A stretch of 64,000 nucleotides of DNA from Bacteroidales bacterium UBA4333 (GCA_002394335.1 DGTP01000008.1:14693-78692); one strand, 5' to 3'; shown: positions 30,609-42,333, numbered from the stretch's first letter. Notes: a model not told the origin generated them from the sequence alone. Numbers and translations are program-made.

Positions 30609-33600
30609 TGAAAAAGATACTGTCTATATTGATGATGCTGGCAGCCGCTGCTTCCGTAGCGGCGCAGAAACCTCACACGTATTATTGTGATTTTGAGGAT
30701 GAAACAGAAAATGCAAAGTGGAATCTGAACAAGCCCAAGAATGAAAACTATTCATGGCAGAACCTCTGGTATATCGGCGGTGCGGTGGCATCCTTGGGGG
30801 AGAAATCCATGTATATCTCTCCGGACGGCGGACGGAATGTGGGGTATCTCAAGGACCAGTCGCGTATCATGATAGCTTGGCGTGAGTTGGATCTGGAAGC
30901 AGGGCGGTATGATGTGGCGTTTGACTGGATGTGCGGAGGTGACTCGACCCGTGCCGCACTCCTTGTGGGCTGGGTGCCGGAGAGCAGGTTCTCGGACATG
31001 GCGTGTGCCCTCAATGATGATTATAAAGCGAAGAAATGGATAGCAGACAATCTGCTTCCCTTTGACCGTAACGGCCTGCTGACCGGCGGGTCGGTATGGA
31101 CGCATGCGGTAGATACATTAGTGTCGGACGGCACGCCGCACCGGTTGGTGTTCATGTTCGTTTACAGCAGTTCGGCTCAGTTGGTGCAACCCGGACCTTG
31201 TGTGGACAATATCCAGTTCTCGCGTAACAACTGCGGTGTGCCTACGGATATGAAAGCCAAGACCCAGGGTATGAATGCGGCCATGAGCTGGACATCCGAA
31301 GGCGAATCATTCAACCTCCGTATTCACCGTATGGGAGACAACTATGCCACGGTGGTCAACGGCATAAAGCAAAACAGTTTCTCTTCTTCCTTGCAGGAAG
31401 GCGTGTATGATATCCAGATACAGGTTGTGTGTGAGGGGGATACCAGTGTATGGTACAATTTCCCGACGGCTTTCATCTATGAGACCAAGTGCTTTGACTA
31501 TCTGGATCTGACGGATGAGCGGTGTCTGTTCTCCATGGAGACGGCTTCCGATTACCATGACAATGACTCGCTGTTGACGCCGGGCAGGATAGACAAGGGA
31601 TTTACTTCGGCGGAGAGCCGGCATACGATACACTACCACCCGGAGGAGTACGATGCCCGCACATACGGTTCGATAGACAGCAAGGGCAATTTTGTAATGC
31701 CGTTGAAGACGGTGCCGGACGGTGCTTTGGCATCGGTGCGTATCGGCAGTTGGGAGAAGACGGCGCGTGTGGCAAGGGTGGAGTATGACTTTACGGTGGA
31801 TGCCAACGAAGCAGCCGTGTTGATGTTGCAGTACGCGATGGTGTTAGAGTCTTCGGGACACGGCGAGAAAGACCGTCCGCGTCTGACCATTGATATTGTG
31901 GATGCGGAGACGGGAGCGGCGCTCAGCCGTTGTACTACGGTCGATCTGGCGGCGCAGACCAGCGGCGAAGGATGGTACAGGGTTCCCGACGGAGGGGACG
32001 GCTCACGTGATGTCTGCTGGCGCGACTGGACTACATTGGGACTGAATCTGGCGGATTTTGACGGCAGACATGTCAAGGTGAAGATCAGCGTATATGGCTG
32101 TACCGCCACCATCCACTACGGCTATGCCTATTTCACTCTGACCTGTACCTCCGGCAAACTCAAAGGACTGCAGTGCGGCTGGACTCCTACCAACGAGTTT
32201 ATAGCCCCGGAAGGATTCAACTACCGCTGGTACAGGCTGGAGAGACCGACAGAGACGCTCAGTAGGGAGCAGGTCTATAAAGTGGATTACCGCGACACGC
32301 GCGACTATGCGGTGGAACTGAGCTATAAGACGGATGCTACATGCGGATTCACGCTCTATGCCAATGCTATCCCGCGTTTTCCGATACCCGAAGCTACTTA
32401 CAAGCTGGAGCAGCGCGACTGTGGCAACTATATCACTTTCACCAACACCAGCCATATCCGTACACGCAACTGGACGACCGGCGAGCAGATAGACACCTCG
32501 CTTCCGCCGGAGTACCTGTTCTGGGATTTCGGAGGGCTGATTCCCGAAGGACTGGACACTCCTGAGAAGCGTTGGAACCCCTCTTTCCGTCTGCCGGACG
32601 AGGAAGCGAACTACCATTTCCAGCTGACAGCCGGGGTGGGACTTTGCGACAGTACCCAGCATATCTATATTCATGTTCCCAAGGTGGGCAAGGACTCGAT
32701 TGTGGAGAAGAAGCAGTTATGCGAGGGAGAGGTTTACCGCCATAACGGAGCCTATTATGTCAAAGATACGGTTATTACAGACCGTGATTACAACCGGGCA
32801 GGCTGCGACAGTATCCATGTGGTGGATCTGCGTTTTGTGGATGCCATACGCGACACCGTTGAAGCTGTTATCCCGGAGGGCGGGGCGTATGCCTTCGGCG
32901 GTAAGACACTGACAGAGAACGGCGACTATACCGCCACTTTCTCCAGTGCTTCCGGATGCGACAGTATAGTAACCCTCCGGCTGAGGGTGGTAGTACCTCT
33001 GGAGATGGAGATTACGGCGGTTGATTTCCCCTGCCCGAAAGATGCGTCTTTCCTTATCTATACACACGCGCGGAAAGGAATTCCGGATTTCTATAGTCTG
33101 GAGTTCGGCGAAGAGGGACAACAGTCAGGCTTCTTCCCTCAGCAGGATTCGATAAAGAGCAACGGCAAGGACACCATCGAAGTGGCATTGCCCATGGGCG
33201 TGCAACCGGGCTATTATCCTTTCTCTATCCGTTTTGAGAGCAAAATAAACGGCAAAGACACCGTCTCGGGAGAAGTGATGATACATTATCCGGCCTCATT
33301 GATCCAACAGCGTTGGGACGATGTTCTGGGTGTACTCAACAGCGTGTATAACGGAGGCTATGATTTCACGGGTTTCCAGTGGTACCGGAACGGGGAAGTG
33401 ATAGACGGGGCTACCGACTCCTACTATTTCACGCCCGACAAACTGCAGCCGGGGGACGAGTATGCGGTTCTGCTCTACATCGACGAAGAACAACGCCCGA
33501 TCAGCACTTGCGTATATGTAGTGCCGGCAAGAGGGAACAATGCACCGGAGAGCGCTCCGAAGAAGGTGATGAAGGAGGGCAGACTGATGATTATTGTGGG

Positions 33601-33640
33601 GGATAAGATATACAATGCCCAGGGAAACAGAATAGAATAA
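30605..33640 (+). CDS. Large secreted adhesin-like protein 2 (paralog of 1)
   Basis: 1011 residues (ATG at 30605 or 30608, overlapping the previous stop). Signal peptide 1-20 (ends SVAAQ). Same order as its upstream neighbour: jelly-roll YCDFEDETENAKWNLN with KSMYISPDGGR, an Fn3-like part, a second sandwich (YAMVLES..H...PRL), two GCDS modules (CEGEVYRHNG ... GCDSI) near 705-800, a Y.WY.NGE.I.GAT.S.Y segment, and the C-terminal signature EGRLMIIVGDKIYNAQGNRI. Clearly a tandem duplication that has diverged. Likely exported by T9SS and surface-attached; ligand unknown. Confidence 0.7.
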   Translation: MMKKILSILMMLAAAASVAAQKPHTYYCDFEDETENAKWNLNKPKNENYSWQNLWYIGGAVASLGEKSMYISPDGGRNVGYLKDQSRIMIAWRELDLEAGRYDVAFDWMCGGDSTRAALLVGWVPESRFSDMACALNDDYKAKKWIADNLLPFDRNGLLTGGSVWTHAVDTLVSDGTPHRLVFMFVYSSSAQLVQPGPCVDNIQFSRNNCGVPTDMKAKTQGMNAAMSWTSEGESFNLRIHRMGDNYATVVNGIKQNSFSSSLQEGVYDIQIQVVCEGDTSVWYNFPTAFIYETKCFDYLDLTDERCLFSMETASDYHDNDSLLTPGRIDKGFTSAESRHTIHYHPEEYDARTYGSIDSKGNFVMPLKTVPDGALASVRIGSWEKTARVARVEYDFTVDANEAAVLMLQYAMVLESSGHGEKDRPRLTIDIVDAETGAALSRCTTVDLAAQTSGEGWYRVPDGGDGSRDVCWRDWTTLGLNLADFDGRHVKVKISVYGCTATIHYGYAYFTLTCTSGKLKGLQCGWTPTNEFIAPEGFNYRWYRLERPTETLSREQVYKVDYRDTRDYAVELSYKTDATCGFTLYANAIPRFPIPEATYKLEQRDCGNYITFTNTSHIRTRNWTTGEQIDTSLPPEYLFWDFGGLIPEGLDTPEKRWNPSFRLPDEEANYHFQLTAGVGLCDSTQHIYIHVPKVGKDSIVEKKQLCEGEVYRHNGAYYVKDTVITDRDYNRAGCDSIHVVDLRFVDAIRDTVEAVIPEGGAYAFGGKTLTENGDYTATFSSASGCDSIVTLRLRVVVPLEMEITAVDFPCPKDASFLIYTHARKGIPDFYSLEFGEEGQQSGFFPQQDSIKSNGKDTIEVALPMGVQPGYYPFSIRFESKINGKDTVSGEVMIHYPASLIQQRWDDVLGVLNSVYNGGYDFTGFQWYRNGEVIDGATDSYYFTPDKLQPGDEYAVLLYIDEEQRPISTCVYVVPARGNNAPESAPKKVMKEGRLMIIVGDKIYNAQGNRIE

Positions 33641-33732
33641 GAGATAATAAGACAAGAGATAGAAAATCGTCAAATCCTAAATAGATTAGATGTGTTAGTC
33701 AACTTTATTTATTAACAAAAAATCAAAAACTT

Positions 33733-36700
33733 ATGAAACGATTATTTACACGTTTTCTGTTGTCGGCAATGCTTGTTATGAGCTGTACAACAGCGTGGGC
33801 ACAGATGTCTGTGCTTGACGAGAGTTTCGCAAGTGGCGGTTTACCGGGCGGATGGACGCAAGGCGGCAGTTACTGGAAGTTCAGTGACGGCAACGCCAAG
33901 TTCGAAGCTCTGTTCGAGAACGCAACAGACACGCTGTTCTCACCGCTGCTGAGTCTCAGCGACTTGGACAACAAGCCGTCTGTGGCTGTCACTTACTCCA
34001 ACATGGCGAATGGAGACAAAGTGAACGAACTCAAAGTATTGTATCGTGAATCTGAAAGCGCCGAGTGGACAGAATGGAAGTCTTTCGGGGCGACAGACGG
34101 TCAGGCAAGCCTGAAGGAAGAGCTGCCTGATGGTCTGGCTAATGTTCAGATTGCTCTTGCCGGTGCCTATAAAGGGGGCACTGAAACGCGTGTCTATCGC
34201 CTGGCGGTAGAGAACAAGACCGAGGCTACAGATGCGCCTACGGGATTGAAGTATGAGGACTTGACCACTACCGGCGTTACGCTGTGGTGGGATCCTTGCA
34301 CAAGTCCCAAGTTTGTGCAGTACAACGTCAAAGTCAGCACGGTCAAGATGACAGACATGTCTGCCGAGGCGGATGTTGTGGATAATGTGGGATGGATGAT
34401 TACGGATGAGTTCTACGAGTTGTCCAACCTGAAACCGAACACCACGTATTGGCTTTATGTGCAGTATGACTGCGGCAACGGAGATGTATCGCCTTGGGCA
34501 GAGTTCGGGTTCCAGACTCCCTGTGCAGCCATCAGCGCACCGTATAGCACGGATTTCGAGGAGGGATTGCCCGATTGCTTTACTGTATTCAAGCAAGGTT
34601 CGGCTACCACGGCTGAGGTGTCAGGCGAGTATCCGTATAACAGTACCAAGTCCTTCAAGGTGAATATCGAAGGTACGACCGGGTTCTACAACTATCTGAT
34701 CCTGCCGGAGTTTAACGGCAATGTGAAAGACTACCAGTTGTCGTTCATGGCGGGATCCGAGATGAGCGGTAATACCTATTCGCGCCGTGTGGCAGTAGGT
34801 GTATGTTCCGATGCATCGGATGTGGCTACATTTACAGAGATTGCTACGCTTGACTTGCCTAAGGGACGCCAATGGGAGAATATAGTAGTGAGCCTGAAAG
34901 GCTATGCCGGAGAAGGCAAGTATATCACCCTGAAGATTGGTCACCCCTCCAAGAAAACCAACCTCTATATTGATAATATCAAAGTAGAGACGGCTTCCGC
35001 CTGCCCGAAACCGATGTTTGTAGAGGTAACGGCGATTACGCCGGAAGGAGCTACCATCGGTTGGACCAAGACGGGTAGTGAGACCGAGTGGAACCTTGTC
35101 CTTTCTACTAAGCCCCTCAATGATCCGGAGGATATAGAGCCGGATGCAGCGAAGGGTGAGTTTGCAGGTTCTGTTTCCACCAATCCTTACACACTGGCAA
35201 ACTTACAGCCGAACACCACCTACTATGCGTATCTGCAGGCAGGCTGCGGCTCCAGCGAGTGGACCGAAGCGGTTACGTTCAAGACCGCAAGAGAGGTCAG
35301 CTACCCGTATGTGGAGCATTTCGACCGTATGGATCCGGAACTCTACACCAATACTACCGCCGCTATTCCGGAGGGATGGGTGTTTGACGACCGTACCACA
35401 TTGGCTTCCGATGCAAGTTATTACGACAGACAATATACGAGTGAAACCTATCGCCCGTATGTAACTACGGTGCAGAACCATGAGGCTACTGCTTATGTGA
35501 AAGCTTCTCTCTTGCTGCGTGGTACTGGTTCGGGAACGGGTAGCACCAAGAATATTAGTTCTATCGCCATCGCTCCGGCTATGCCGAAGGCGGTCAATAC
35601 GATGATGGTGACTTTCTGGGCATATTCTTCGGCGGCGCAGACCGTGAAGATCGGTGTGGCGAACACCCAGACCAACGATCTGCCCCAAGGCCAGCAGTTA
35701 GGCGCAAATATCACTGAGGTAGGTGAAGCAGCTATTACCGGCGGCAGCGAATGGAAGCAATACAAAGTGCTCTTGACCGGCTATGCCGGCACAGGACGCT
35801 ATATCGCCTTCTATCTCAAACCCGGCACTTCTACGCCGTCTGTTTATATTGACGACATCGAGATAGACGAGGCACCGGACTGCAACGCTGTTTCTACGCT
35901 GACCGCTGAGGCTACCGGTATCGACAAGGCTACGGTTGAATGGACGGACGCATCGAAATCCACCTCTTGGACGATCAAAGTCAGCTCCACGGAGATAGAT
36001 CCTGCATCGGCTGATGGTGACATCGTAGCGGCTCAAACCGTTAACGCGAAGACCTATGACCTCACCGGACTTACGATGGGCGGTACCTATTACATCTACG
36101 TCAGCCCGACTTGCGGCGATATGTGGAAGAGCACAACCGTGACTACCCTCGTAGGTCTCCAAGTGCCGTACTATAATGACTTTACGAGTGAGAATACGGG
36201 TGCCAATGCTACGCGTGGTCCGAAGAACTGGACGTTGGGTTACACTTATACGGACGCCCCGGGTGCAACCAGTTCCAATTGGCCGCATGTCAACACAACG
36301 GCTTGGACAAATGCGCCCGCAGATGTGGTGAAGAATTGTGTTTACTTCAATAATAGTACTTACGCATCTGCTCAATTCCCATATGCAATCATGCCGGAAT
36401 TGCTGAACGGCAATGTGAAGGATTTGAAGATTTCGTTCTACGCTTATTGGAACAATGCAAAACCTTCGAGTCCCGCTAACTACGCATGTGTGAACGACAA
36501 ATATTATGGCGTATTGAAAATAGGTGTGGTTAATTCGCCGAGCGACATTAACAAGACGGACAAGTTCACCAAAGTTACGGAAATTGCTGCTGTTCGTTGT
36601 AAAGAGCCAAAGGCTGCCCAATACTTTGTGGTAGATATGTCATCATATACCGGAGATGGTAAATACATTGTGTTCTATCAAGATACGGCTAAGAACAACT

Positions 36701-39700
36701 ATATGATGATAGATAACCTATCTGTATTGGATAAGAATGCACCATTGCCTCCTGCTGCAGTAGCTGGTGTGGCGGCTTCGGAAATCACCAAGACTACGGC
36801 TACAGTTACTTGGACGGAGAAAGGTGAGGCTACGCGATGGAACGTACGCGTGTTCAGTGCGGCACAGGATGATCCGTCGGCAGGCGAACCGGTATTCTCC
36901 ACTACAGTGAACACCACGCCTTCGGCTGCGATTACAGGACTGACGCACTCTACGCAATACTACGTGTATGTACAATCTGTGCAATCCAACGGCAACGGTG
37001 CTTGGGTAAATACAACTTTCTTTACCGAGTGTGACGTCTTCCCGATTCCGTTTACTGAGGATTGGGAGAGTTGGGCAACAGGTGCTAATACGTTGTCCGC
37101 TTGCTTCACGCAGACTGCCGGTATGCAGGTAGCCGGTTCCAGTTCACCGAACGCAGCGGTCAAGACCGGTAACTGTATAAAATTCAATGCTACCACTACC
37201 AACAAAGAGCCGATGCTGGTGCTGCCGGAGTTTGACAAACCGATCAAGACCTTGCAACTCACGATGAACGCCAGCCCTTATAATTCTTCGTATGTAGGCG
37301 ATGCATCCTATACCGAGATAGGTGTACTGGAAGCCAATGACAACTTTGTGAAGATAGCGGAGTATCGATTCAACTTGAGTGATGTGAAGGCTTGGGATGA
37401 AGTGTTTGTTAACTTCAGTGCCTATACCGGTGAAGGAGGCAGAATAGCTATCCGCACTCCGTATGCTACCGTTAACAAGACCATTCATATCTGCTTCGAT
37501 AACTTGGTGGTTGAGGAAGTTCCTCTCTGCGGTAAGATTACCACGATTGAGGTTGAGAATATTGATTCTGTCAGTGCAAATATCTCTTGGGCAAAGGGTA
37601 AAGCAGAGAACAAGTGGAATCTCAAAGTAAGTTCTACCGAACTGGATGACCCGGCTACTGCTACAGCAGACATCTTCGACGGGCAATTGGACGTGCAAAA
37701 CAAGGCTCTGACCGGTCTGGATGGCAATACTACCTATTATGTCTATGTTCAATCGGTAGATGAGTCCCTGGAGTGTACCGGTGCTTGGAGTAATGCGAAG
37801 ACCTTCAAGACCCTCTGCAAGAAACAAATCTTCCCGTATGAGGAGGACTTCGAGGACTTTGAGACCGGCTCAGGAAAAGACCTTGGTTGCTTCATCCAGT
37901 GCGGTGATGATGCCAACCCGTCTTATGTTTCGACGAAGGGAAGCAAGGCATTGTGGCTTCGTCAAGCAACGAAGGATCATAACAACTACTTCGTATTCCC
38001 TGCATTGGCAATTGACTCTGTCAAACGTCTGCAACTGAGTATGCAAGTCTATGTCGGAACAACAGCCACCTATACCTATCCGTTTGAGGTAGGTGTGATG
38101 ACAGATCCGAACGACCCGAGTACATTTGTGGCTACCCATAGTGAGGCATTGGCTGGTCAGACGGCTGCATACGACCGTGTTTATACCTTTGAGGGCTATG
38201 CCGGTGATGAAACCGGTGAGAAGTTTGGTACATTCATTGCTCTCAAACCGCTGAACTATAAGAATGCATCCAATGTGGAGTATGCAAACAATGCAATCTA
38301 TATCGACAATGTCACCATCGACTTTATCGAGACTTGCTTCAAGCCGACGGATGTCACTGGCGAGATGGGTACTGATACGGTTAAATTGTCTTGGAACTCT
38401 AACAACGAAGGCGCATCTTACCTCGTACGCCTCTTTGCAGATGCGGATGACGATCCCGATACCGCTACGCCGGTAGCAGAAATGACGGTGGATACCACGA
38501 TGGCGGTTATCCGCAATCTGGCAGGTAACACTACCTACTATGCGTACGTACAGGCGCTCTGCTCGGAGACAGACAAGAGCAAATGGAGCACGGTTTATCA
38601 GTTCAAGACCGAGTGCCCGGAGGTAACGCCGCTGCCCTATGCTGATGACTTTGAGGCTTATGATAGCAATACCGTTCCTGATTGCTGGGAGCCGCTGGAT
38701 AATGGTACAAACGCCAAATCGCGCGTAAGTACAACCTACAAATTCTCAGGTGCTAAGAGCTTGATAGTCAACTACGCTTCTAAAGGCAGCTCGAGTGGAA
38801 ACTCTTACTACCAGTCGCAGATTGTAACGCCGGCTTTGGATGTAGAGAACCTCAAAGACGTGCTCGTTTACTTCAACATGCGGTCCGGTACTGCCGGTGG
38901 TTCGCTCAAGATAGAGGCGGTTTCGGATGAGACATCGCAGGCAGAAGCGATCACATTGACGCAGATCAACGATATACCTGATGATTGGACTGTTGCTTAT
39001 CTGGATTTGGCGAAGTACTATACTTCCGTACAGCCGTACAAGCGTCTGCGCTTTACGCCGACTGCACAAGGCAAGAGCATCTATATTGATGATATTGTCT
39101 TTACAACGGATAAGAGTGTCATCCTGCCGGTTCAAGACCTCAAACTGAGTATGGTAACCGAGACCACGGCGAAGTTCTCGTTCGTAGAATACACCCCGTC
39201 TGTTACCGAATGGCAAGTGGCATATGTAGCTGCCGGTGGTGACATTGCGGATGCTACTATCCAAACCATCAGCACGAAGGAGTACACCATCACCGGTCTT
39301 GCCGCCAACACTTCCTACGACATTTATGTCCGTGGCAATGTGGAGGGCGCTGAGTGGGTAGGTCCGCTGACGGCTACTACCATCCAGACACCGGCACCGC
39401 TGCCGCTCATCACCGGATTCGAGGACGATGCAGATAAATGGGTAATCTATAAGACGAAAACCGTACAAGGCAATTCGTATCCTAACTTCTTTATCGTTGG
39501 CGACGCTGATAATTGTGGAGCTACGGGTGAAAAGGCATTGTTCATTACGAATGATAGTATTTCGTATGCTTATCAGACCAAGGATGCACAAGGAGAAATC
39601 GGATTCTCGAATGCTTGGGCGACACGTAATATCAACATCGAAGGTGCCGGAACATATAAATTCAAATTCAAAGTGAAGGTGCCGGGTAATAAGGGTCCGG

Positions 39701-42318
39701 ATGCAGACCATCAGGACAATGACTATGCTACGGCTCACTTGTTCCCAGCCGGTGCTACCATCATTGCCGATAAGGCTACGATGCTGGATGGTACAACTCG
39801 TGCCGGTACAGCCGTAACGGATGTTCCTGCAAGTAACATCTACTCGCTGATGGATAAGACGTATCAGAAGGATGAGTGGATTTGGGTTACGAAGTCGATT
39901 GAAGTGGAAGAGGCTGGTATCTATACACTTGCTATCTTCTGGTATAATGCATCGGTAGGTGCACAGTATGGTGAGGCCATAGCTGTTGACTCTGTCATTG
40001 TAGAGGAATACCTCTGTACTACGCCGAAGAACTTCGAGTTCGTTGAGCGCAAGGCAAATACTGCAACCATCAGTTGGTTCGGCGGCAAGTGCAAGAACTT
40101 CGAGTATGTAGTATCCAAGTATGCGAACCTCGGTATGCCGAATATGATTGATGCAACGGATAAGGTAGCAGCCGGTACACTGACTGACGGACCACAACTG
40201 ACCATCAGCAATCTGCTGCCGAATACCGCTTACAGTCTCTATGTCCGCACTATCTGTCCGGACGGCGAAACCGACTGGGTAGAGTACGACTTCGAGACGC
40301 CTTGTGCTCTGGAAGTGTTGCCTTACACCGAGTCCTTTACAGAGACTCCGGAGTGCTGGATTCTCAAATCCGCTACCGTGGGTAAAACTACAGTAGGTAC
40401 ATCTGCCGAGCATGAGATATGGAACCGTCTCCAACTCTCCAACGGAGGTATAGCTATCCTGCCGGAGCTGGCAGTTGACCTCAAGAACGTGGAGATAGAG
40501 ATAGGTTTGTTCAATATCACTACTGCTCTGGGCGCTGTGCAACTTGGTGTGATGGATAACACATGGGATGTTTCTACCTTTAAGGAGATTGCTTATATCC
40601 AGACAGTGAACAAACCCGGTTCTACCGGTACTTATACGCCGTCTGTATTGGAGACCTTCTCCAAGATGCTGAACCTCTATCAGGGTACAGGCAAGGTGCT
40701 GGCAATCAAAAATGCCACTACCAATAGTATAGGCATCCGCTACGTCAAACTGACCGAGCTGCCCGACTGCGTGAAACCGCAACAGGTGGAGATTACCTAT
40801 CCTACCGAAAATGCCGTAACCGTCAACTGGATTGCCGGTCTCGAAGAGGCATGGGAGATACTGCTGGATGACTCAATCATTGAGAATGTGACCACCAATC
40901 CTTACCGTGTAACCGGTCTGGAGCAGGGTACGGTTTATACCGTAGCTGTCCGCGCCCTCTGCGATGAGGATACCAAGAGCGAGTGGTCACTGCCGACAAC
41001 CTTCCAAACGCCGTGCGGCGTGAACCCGCTGCCGATGAACGAAGACTTCAGCGCACTGCCCAACCCACCGGGAAGCAGTAACCTGGCTCGTGCTACGTTG
41101 ACCTGCTGGGACAACCTCGTTTCCACAAATAAGATTGAGCAGGTGTTCAAAGGCACTGAAAAACCGTTCCCTGCACCGGGCAATATCTATGCCGGTCAGA
41201 CATGGGTACAGAACTGGATCTCGATGCTCGGCGACTATGCACAGCTCCAGTCGTATCACGGTGTTTACAGCCCCACTTACCGCTACAAGTGGTTCATCAG
41301 TCCACAATACGCGATCGAGGGCAATGCTACGTTGAGCTTCGATGTACGCCGCTGCGGTAACAAGGGACAGAAAGTGGAATTCGATGCCGGACGCTTCTTT
41401 GTTGCCATCAGTACCGATAACGGTGCTACATGGAAGGAAACTGACGCAACGCAGATCACAGATATAGATACGGTTTATTCCACCAAGACCATGTCTCTTG
41501 ACCAGTATGCCGGCAAGGCAATCCGTGTAGCGTTCTATGACGAGAACAACGCCGGTAGCTATGATCCTTCTAACTTCCTGCTCATCGACAACGTGCGCAT
41601 GAACTGCACCGAGGAGTATGCATATACCGACAACGCTTGCCAAGGCTATGCCTATGAAGGCTACGGCTTCTCGATCGCTGCCGAGGATCTTCCCGAAGCA
41701 GGTGAGGACAGTACCTACTACCGTTTCGCGGTGAATGCCGAGAACGGTTGTGACAGCGTCATCACCCTCACCCTCACCACCCGTACAGCATCGGAGGTGG
41801 CACCTGTATATGCTACGATCTGCGAAGGCGAGGTATATGAGTTCGGACCGTATAAACTGACGGAGCCGAACCCGGAAGGACAACCGTACTTCATCTCCGG
41901 CGAGAACCAATACGGTTGTGACAGTACGATCTATCTCTATCTGACGGTAAACAAAGCAGACACTGTTAATTATGAAGGAGATATTGTAGAGTCTCTGAAC
42001 AGCCTGAAAGACGGACCGAAAAAGATAGACGAGTACTTCTCTGTTCCTGACAATTTGGGAATCGGTGGATATGAGTTTGTAGTCAAACATGACGGATGTA
42101 CCTACTACCGCTACTATGTGTCGATAGTAGAGAAGGGTACGGGTCTGATCAACGTAGGTGAAGGTGTGGATCGCATCGACATCTATGACATCTTGGGCCG
42201 CAAGGTACATACACTCCGCCAGGGTGACGAACAATACCGGTTGCCGACAGGTGTTTATATGTTGCGTACGATTATGGACAGTGGCAAAGCGGAAAGCCGC
42301 AAAGTGACTGTGAAGTAA
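33733..42318 (+). CDS. Giant T9SS-secreted multi-module adhesin
   Basis: 2861 residues. Signal peptide 1-24 (ends AWA). About ten jelly-roll (choice-of-anchor-J / cleaved-adhesin-like) modules, with starts near residues 27, 264, 520, 808, 1100, 1362, 1627, 1889, 2191 and 2427, nearly all opening with C....LPY...F and alternating with Fn3-like modules (for instance KPMFVEVTAITPEGATIGW). Two GCDS modules (about 2635-2740) come before a typical type A T9SS C-terminal domain (2783-2861: VDRIDIYDILGRKV ... LPTGVYMLRT ... SRKVTVK). So it is exported through T9SS with removal of the tail and attachment to the surface. Similar modules are found in gingipain-type adhesins. 92 bp separate it from the previous gene. 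Terminal hairpin downstream. Confidence 0.85.
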   Translation: MKRLFTRFLLSAMLVMSCTTAWAQMSVLDESFASGGLPGGWTQGGSYWKFSDGNAKFEALFENATDTLFSPLLSLSDLDNKPSVAVTYSNMANGDKVNELKVLYRESESAEWTEWKSFGATDGQASLKEELPDGLANVQIALAGAYKGGTETRVYRLAVENKTEATDAPTGLKYEDLTTTGVTLWWDPCTSPKFVQYNVKVSTVKMTDMSAEADVVDNVGWMITDEFYELSNLKPNTTYWLYVQYDCGNGDVSPWAEFGFQTPCAAISAPYSTDFEEGLPDCFTVFKQGSATTAEVSGEYPYNSTKSFKVNIEGTTGFYNYLILPEFNGNVKDYQLSFMAGSEMSGNTYSRRVAVGVCSDASDVATFTEIATLDLPKGRQWENIVVSLKGYAGEGKYITLKIGHPSKKTNLYIDNIKVETASACPKPMFVEVTAITPEGATIGWTKTGSETEWNLVLSTKPLNDPEDIEPDAAKGEFAGSVSTNPYTLANLQPNTTYYAYLQAGCGSSEWTEAVTFKTAREVSYPYVEHFDRMDPELYTNTTAAIPEGWVFDDRTTLASDASYYDRQYTSETYRPYVTTVQNHEATAYVKASLLLRGTGSGTGSTKNISSIAIAPAMPKAVNTMMVTFWAYSSAAQTVKIGVANTQTNDLPQGQQLGANITEVGEAAITGGSEWKQYKVLLTGYAGTGRYIAFYLKPGTSTPSVYIDDIEIDEAPDCNAVSTLTAEATGIDKATVEWTDASKSTSWTIKVSSTEIDPASADGDIVAAQTVNAKTYDLTGLTMGGTYYIYVSPTCGDMWKSTTVTTLVGLQVPYYNDFTSENTGANATRGPKNWTLGYTYTDAPGATSSNWPHVNTTAWTNAPADVVKNCVYFNNSTYASAQFPYAIMPELLNGNVKDLKISFYAYWNNAKPSSPANYACVNDKYYGVLKIGVVNSPSDINKTDKFTKVTEIAAVRCKEPKAAQYFVVDMSSYTGDGKYIVFYQDTAKNNYMMIDNLSVLDKNAPLPPAAVAGVAASEITKTTATVTWTEKGEATRWNVRVFSAAQDDPSAGEPVFSTTVNTTPSAAITGLTHSTQYYVYVQSVQSNGNGAWVNTTFFTECDVFPIPFTEDWESWATGANTLSACFTQTAGMQVAGSSSPNAAVKTGNCIKFNATTTNKEPMLVLPEFDKPIKTLQLTMNASPYNSSYVGDASYTEIGVLEANDNFVKIAEYRFNLSDVKAWDEVFVNFSAYTGEGGRIAIRTPYATVNKTIHICFDNLVVEEVPLCGKITTIEVENIDSVSANISWAKGKAENKWNLKVSSTELDDPATATADIFDGQLDVQNKALTGLDGNTTYYVYVQSVDESLECTGAWSNAKTFKTLCKKQIFPYEEDFEDFETGSGKDLGCFIQCGDDANPSYVSTKGSKALWLRQATKDHNNYFVFPALAIDSVKRLQLSMQVYVGTTATYTYPFEVGVMTDPNDPSTFVATHSEALAGQTAAYDRVYTFEGYAGDETGEKFGTFIALKPLNYKNASNVEYANNAIYIDNVTIDFIETCFKPTDVTGEMGTDTVKLSWNSNNEGASYLVRLFADADDDPDTATPVAEMTVDTTMAVIRNLAGNTTYYAYVQALCSETDKSKWSTVYQFKTECPEVTPLPYADDFEAYDSNTVPDCWEPLDNGTNAKSRVSTTYKFSGAKSLIVNYASKGSSSGNSYYQSQIVTPALDVENLKDVLVYFNMRSGTAGGSLKIEAVSDETSQAEAITLTQINDIPDDWTVAYLDLAKYYTSVQPYKRLRFTPTAQGKSIYIDDIVFTTDKSVILPVQDLKLSMVTETTAKFSFVEYTPSVTEWQVAYVAAGGDIADATIQTISTKEYTITGLAANTSYDIYVRGNVEGAEWVGPLTATTIQTPAPLPLITGFEDDADKWVIYKTKTVQGNSYPNFFIVGDADNCGATGEKALFITNDSISYAYQTKDAQGEIGFSNAWATRNINIEGAGTYKFKFKVKVPGNKGPDADHQDNDYATAHLFPAGATIIADKATMLDGTTRAGTAVTDVPASNIYSLMDKTYQKDEWIWVTKSIEVEEAGIYTLAIFWYNASVGAQYGEAIAVDSVIVEEYLCTTPKNFEFVERKANTATISWFGGKCKNFEYVVSKYANLGMPNMIDATDKVAAGTLTDGPQLTISNLLPNTAYSLYVRTICPDGETDWVEYDFETPCALEVLPYTESFTETPECWILKSATVGKTTVGTSAEHEIWNRLQLSNGGIAILPELAVDLKNVEIEIGLFNITTALGAVQLGVMDNTWDVSTFKEIAYIQTVNKPGSTGTYTPSVLETFSKMLNLYQGTGKVLAIKNATTNSIGIRYVKLTELPDCVKPQQVEITYPTENAVTVNWIAGLEEAWEILLDDSIIENVTTNPYRVTGLEQGTVYTVAVRALCDEDTKSEWSLPTTFQTPCGVNPLPMNEDFSALPNPPGSSNLARATLTCWDNLVSTNKIEQVFKGTEKPFPAPGNIYAGQTWVQNWISMLGDYAQLQSYHGVYSPTYRYKWFISPQYAIEGNATLSFDVRRCGNKGQKVEFDAGRFFVAISTDNGATWKETDATQITDIDTVYSTKTMSLDQYAGKAIRVAFYDENNAGSYDPSNFLLIDNVRMNCTEEYAYTDNACQGYAYEGYGFSIAAEDLPEAGEDSTYYRFAVNAENGCDSVITLTLTTRTASEVAPVYATICEGEVYEFGPYKLTEPNPEGQPYFISGENQYGCDSTIYLYLTVNKADTVNYEGDIVESLNSLKDGPKKIDEYFSVPDNLGIGGYEFVVKHDGCTYYRYYVSIVEKGTGLINVGEGVDRIDIYDILGRKVHTLRQGDEQYRLPTGVYMLRTIMDSGKAESRKVTVK

Positions 42319-42333
42319 TCCGAGTATAACCGG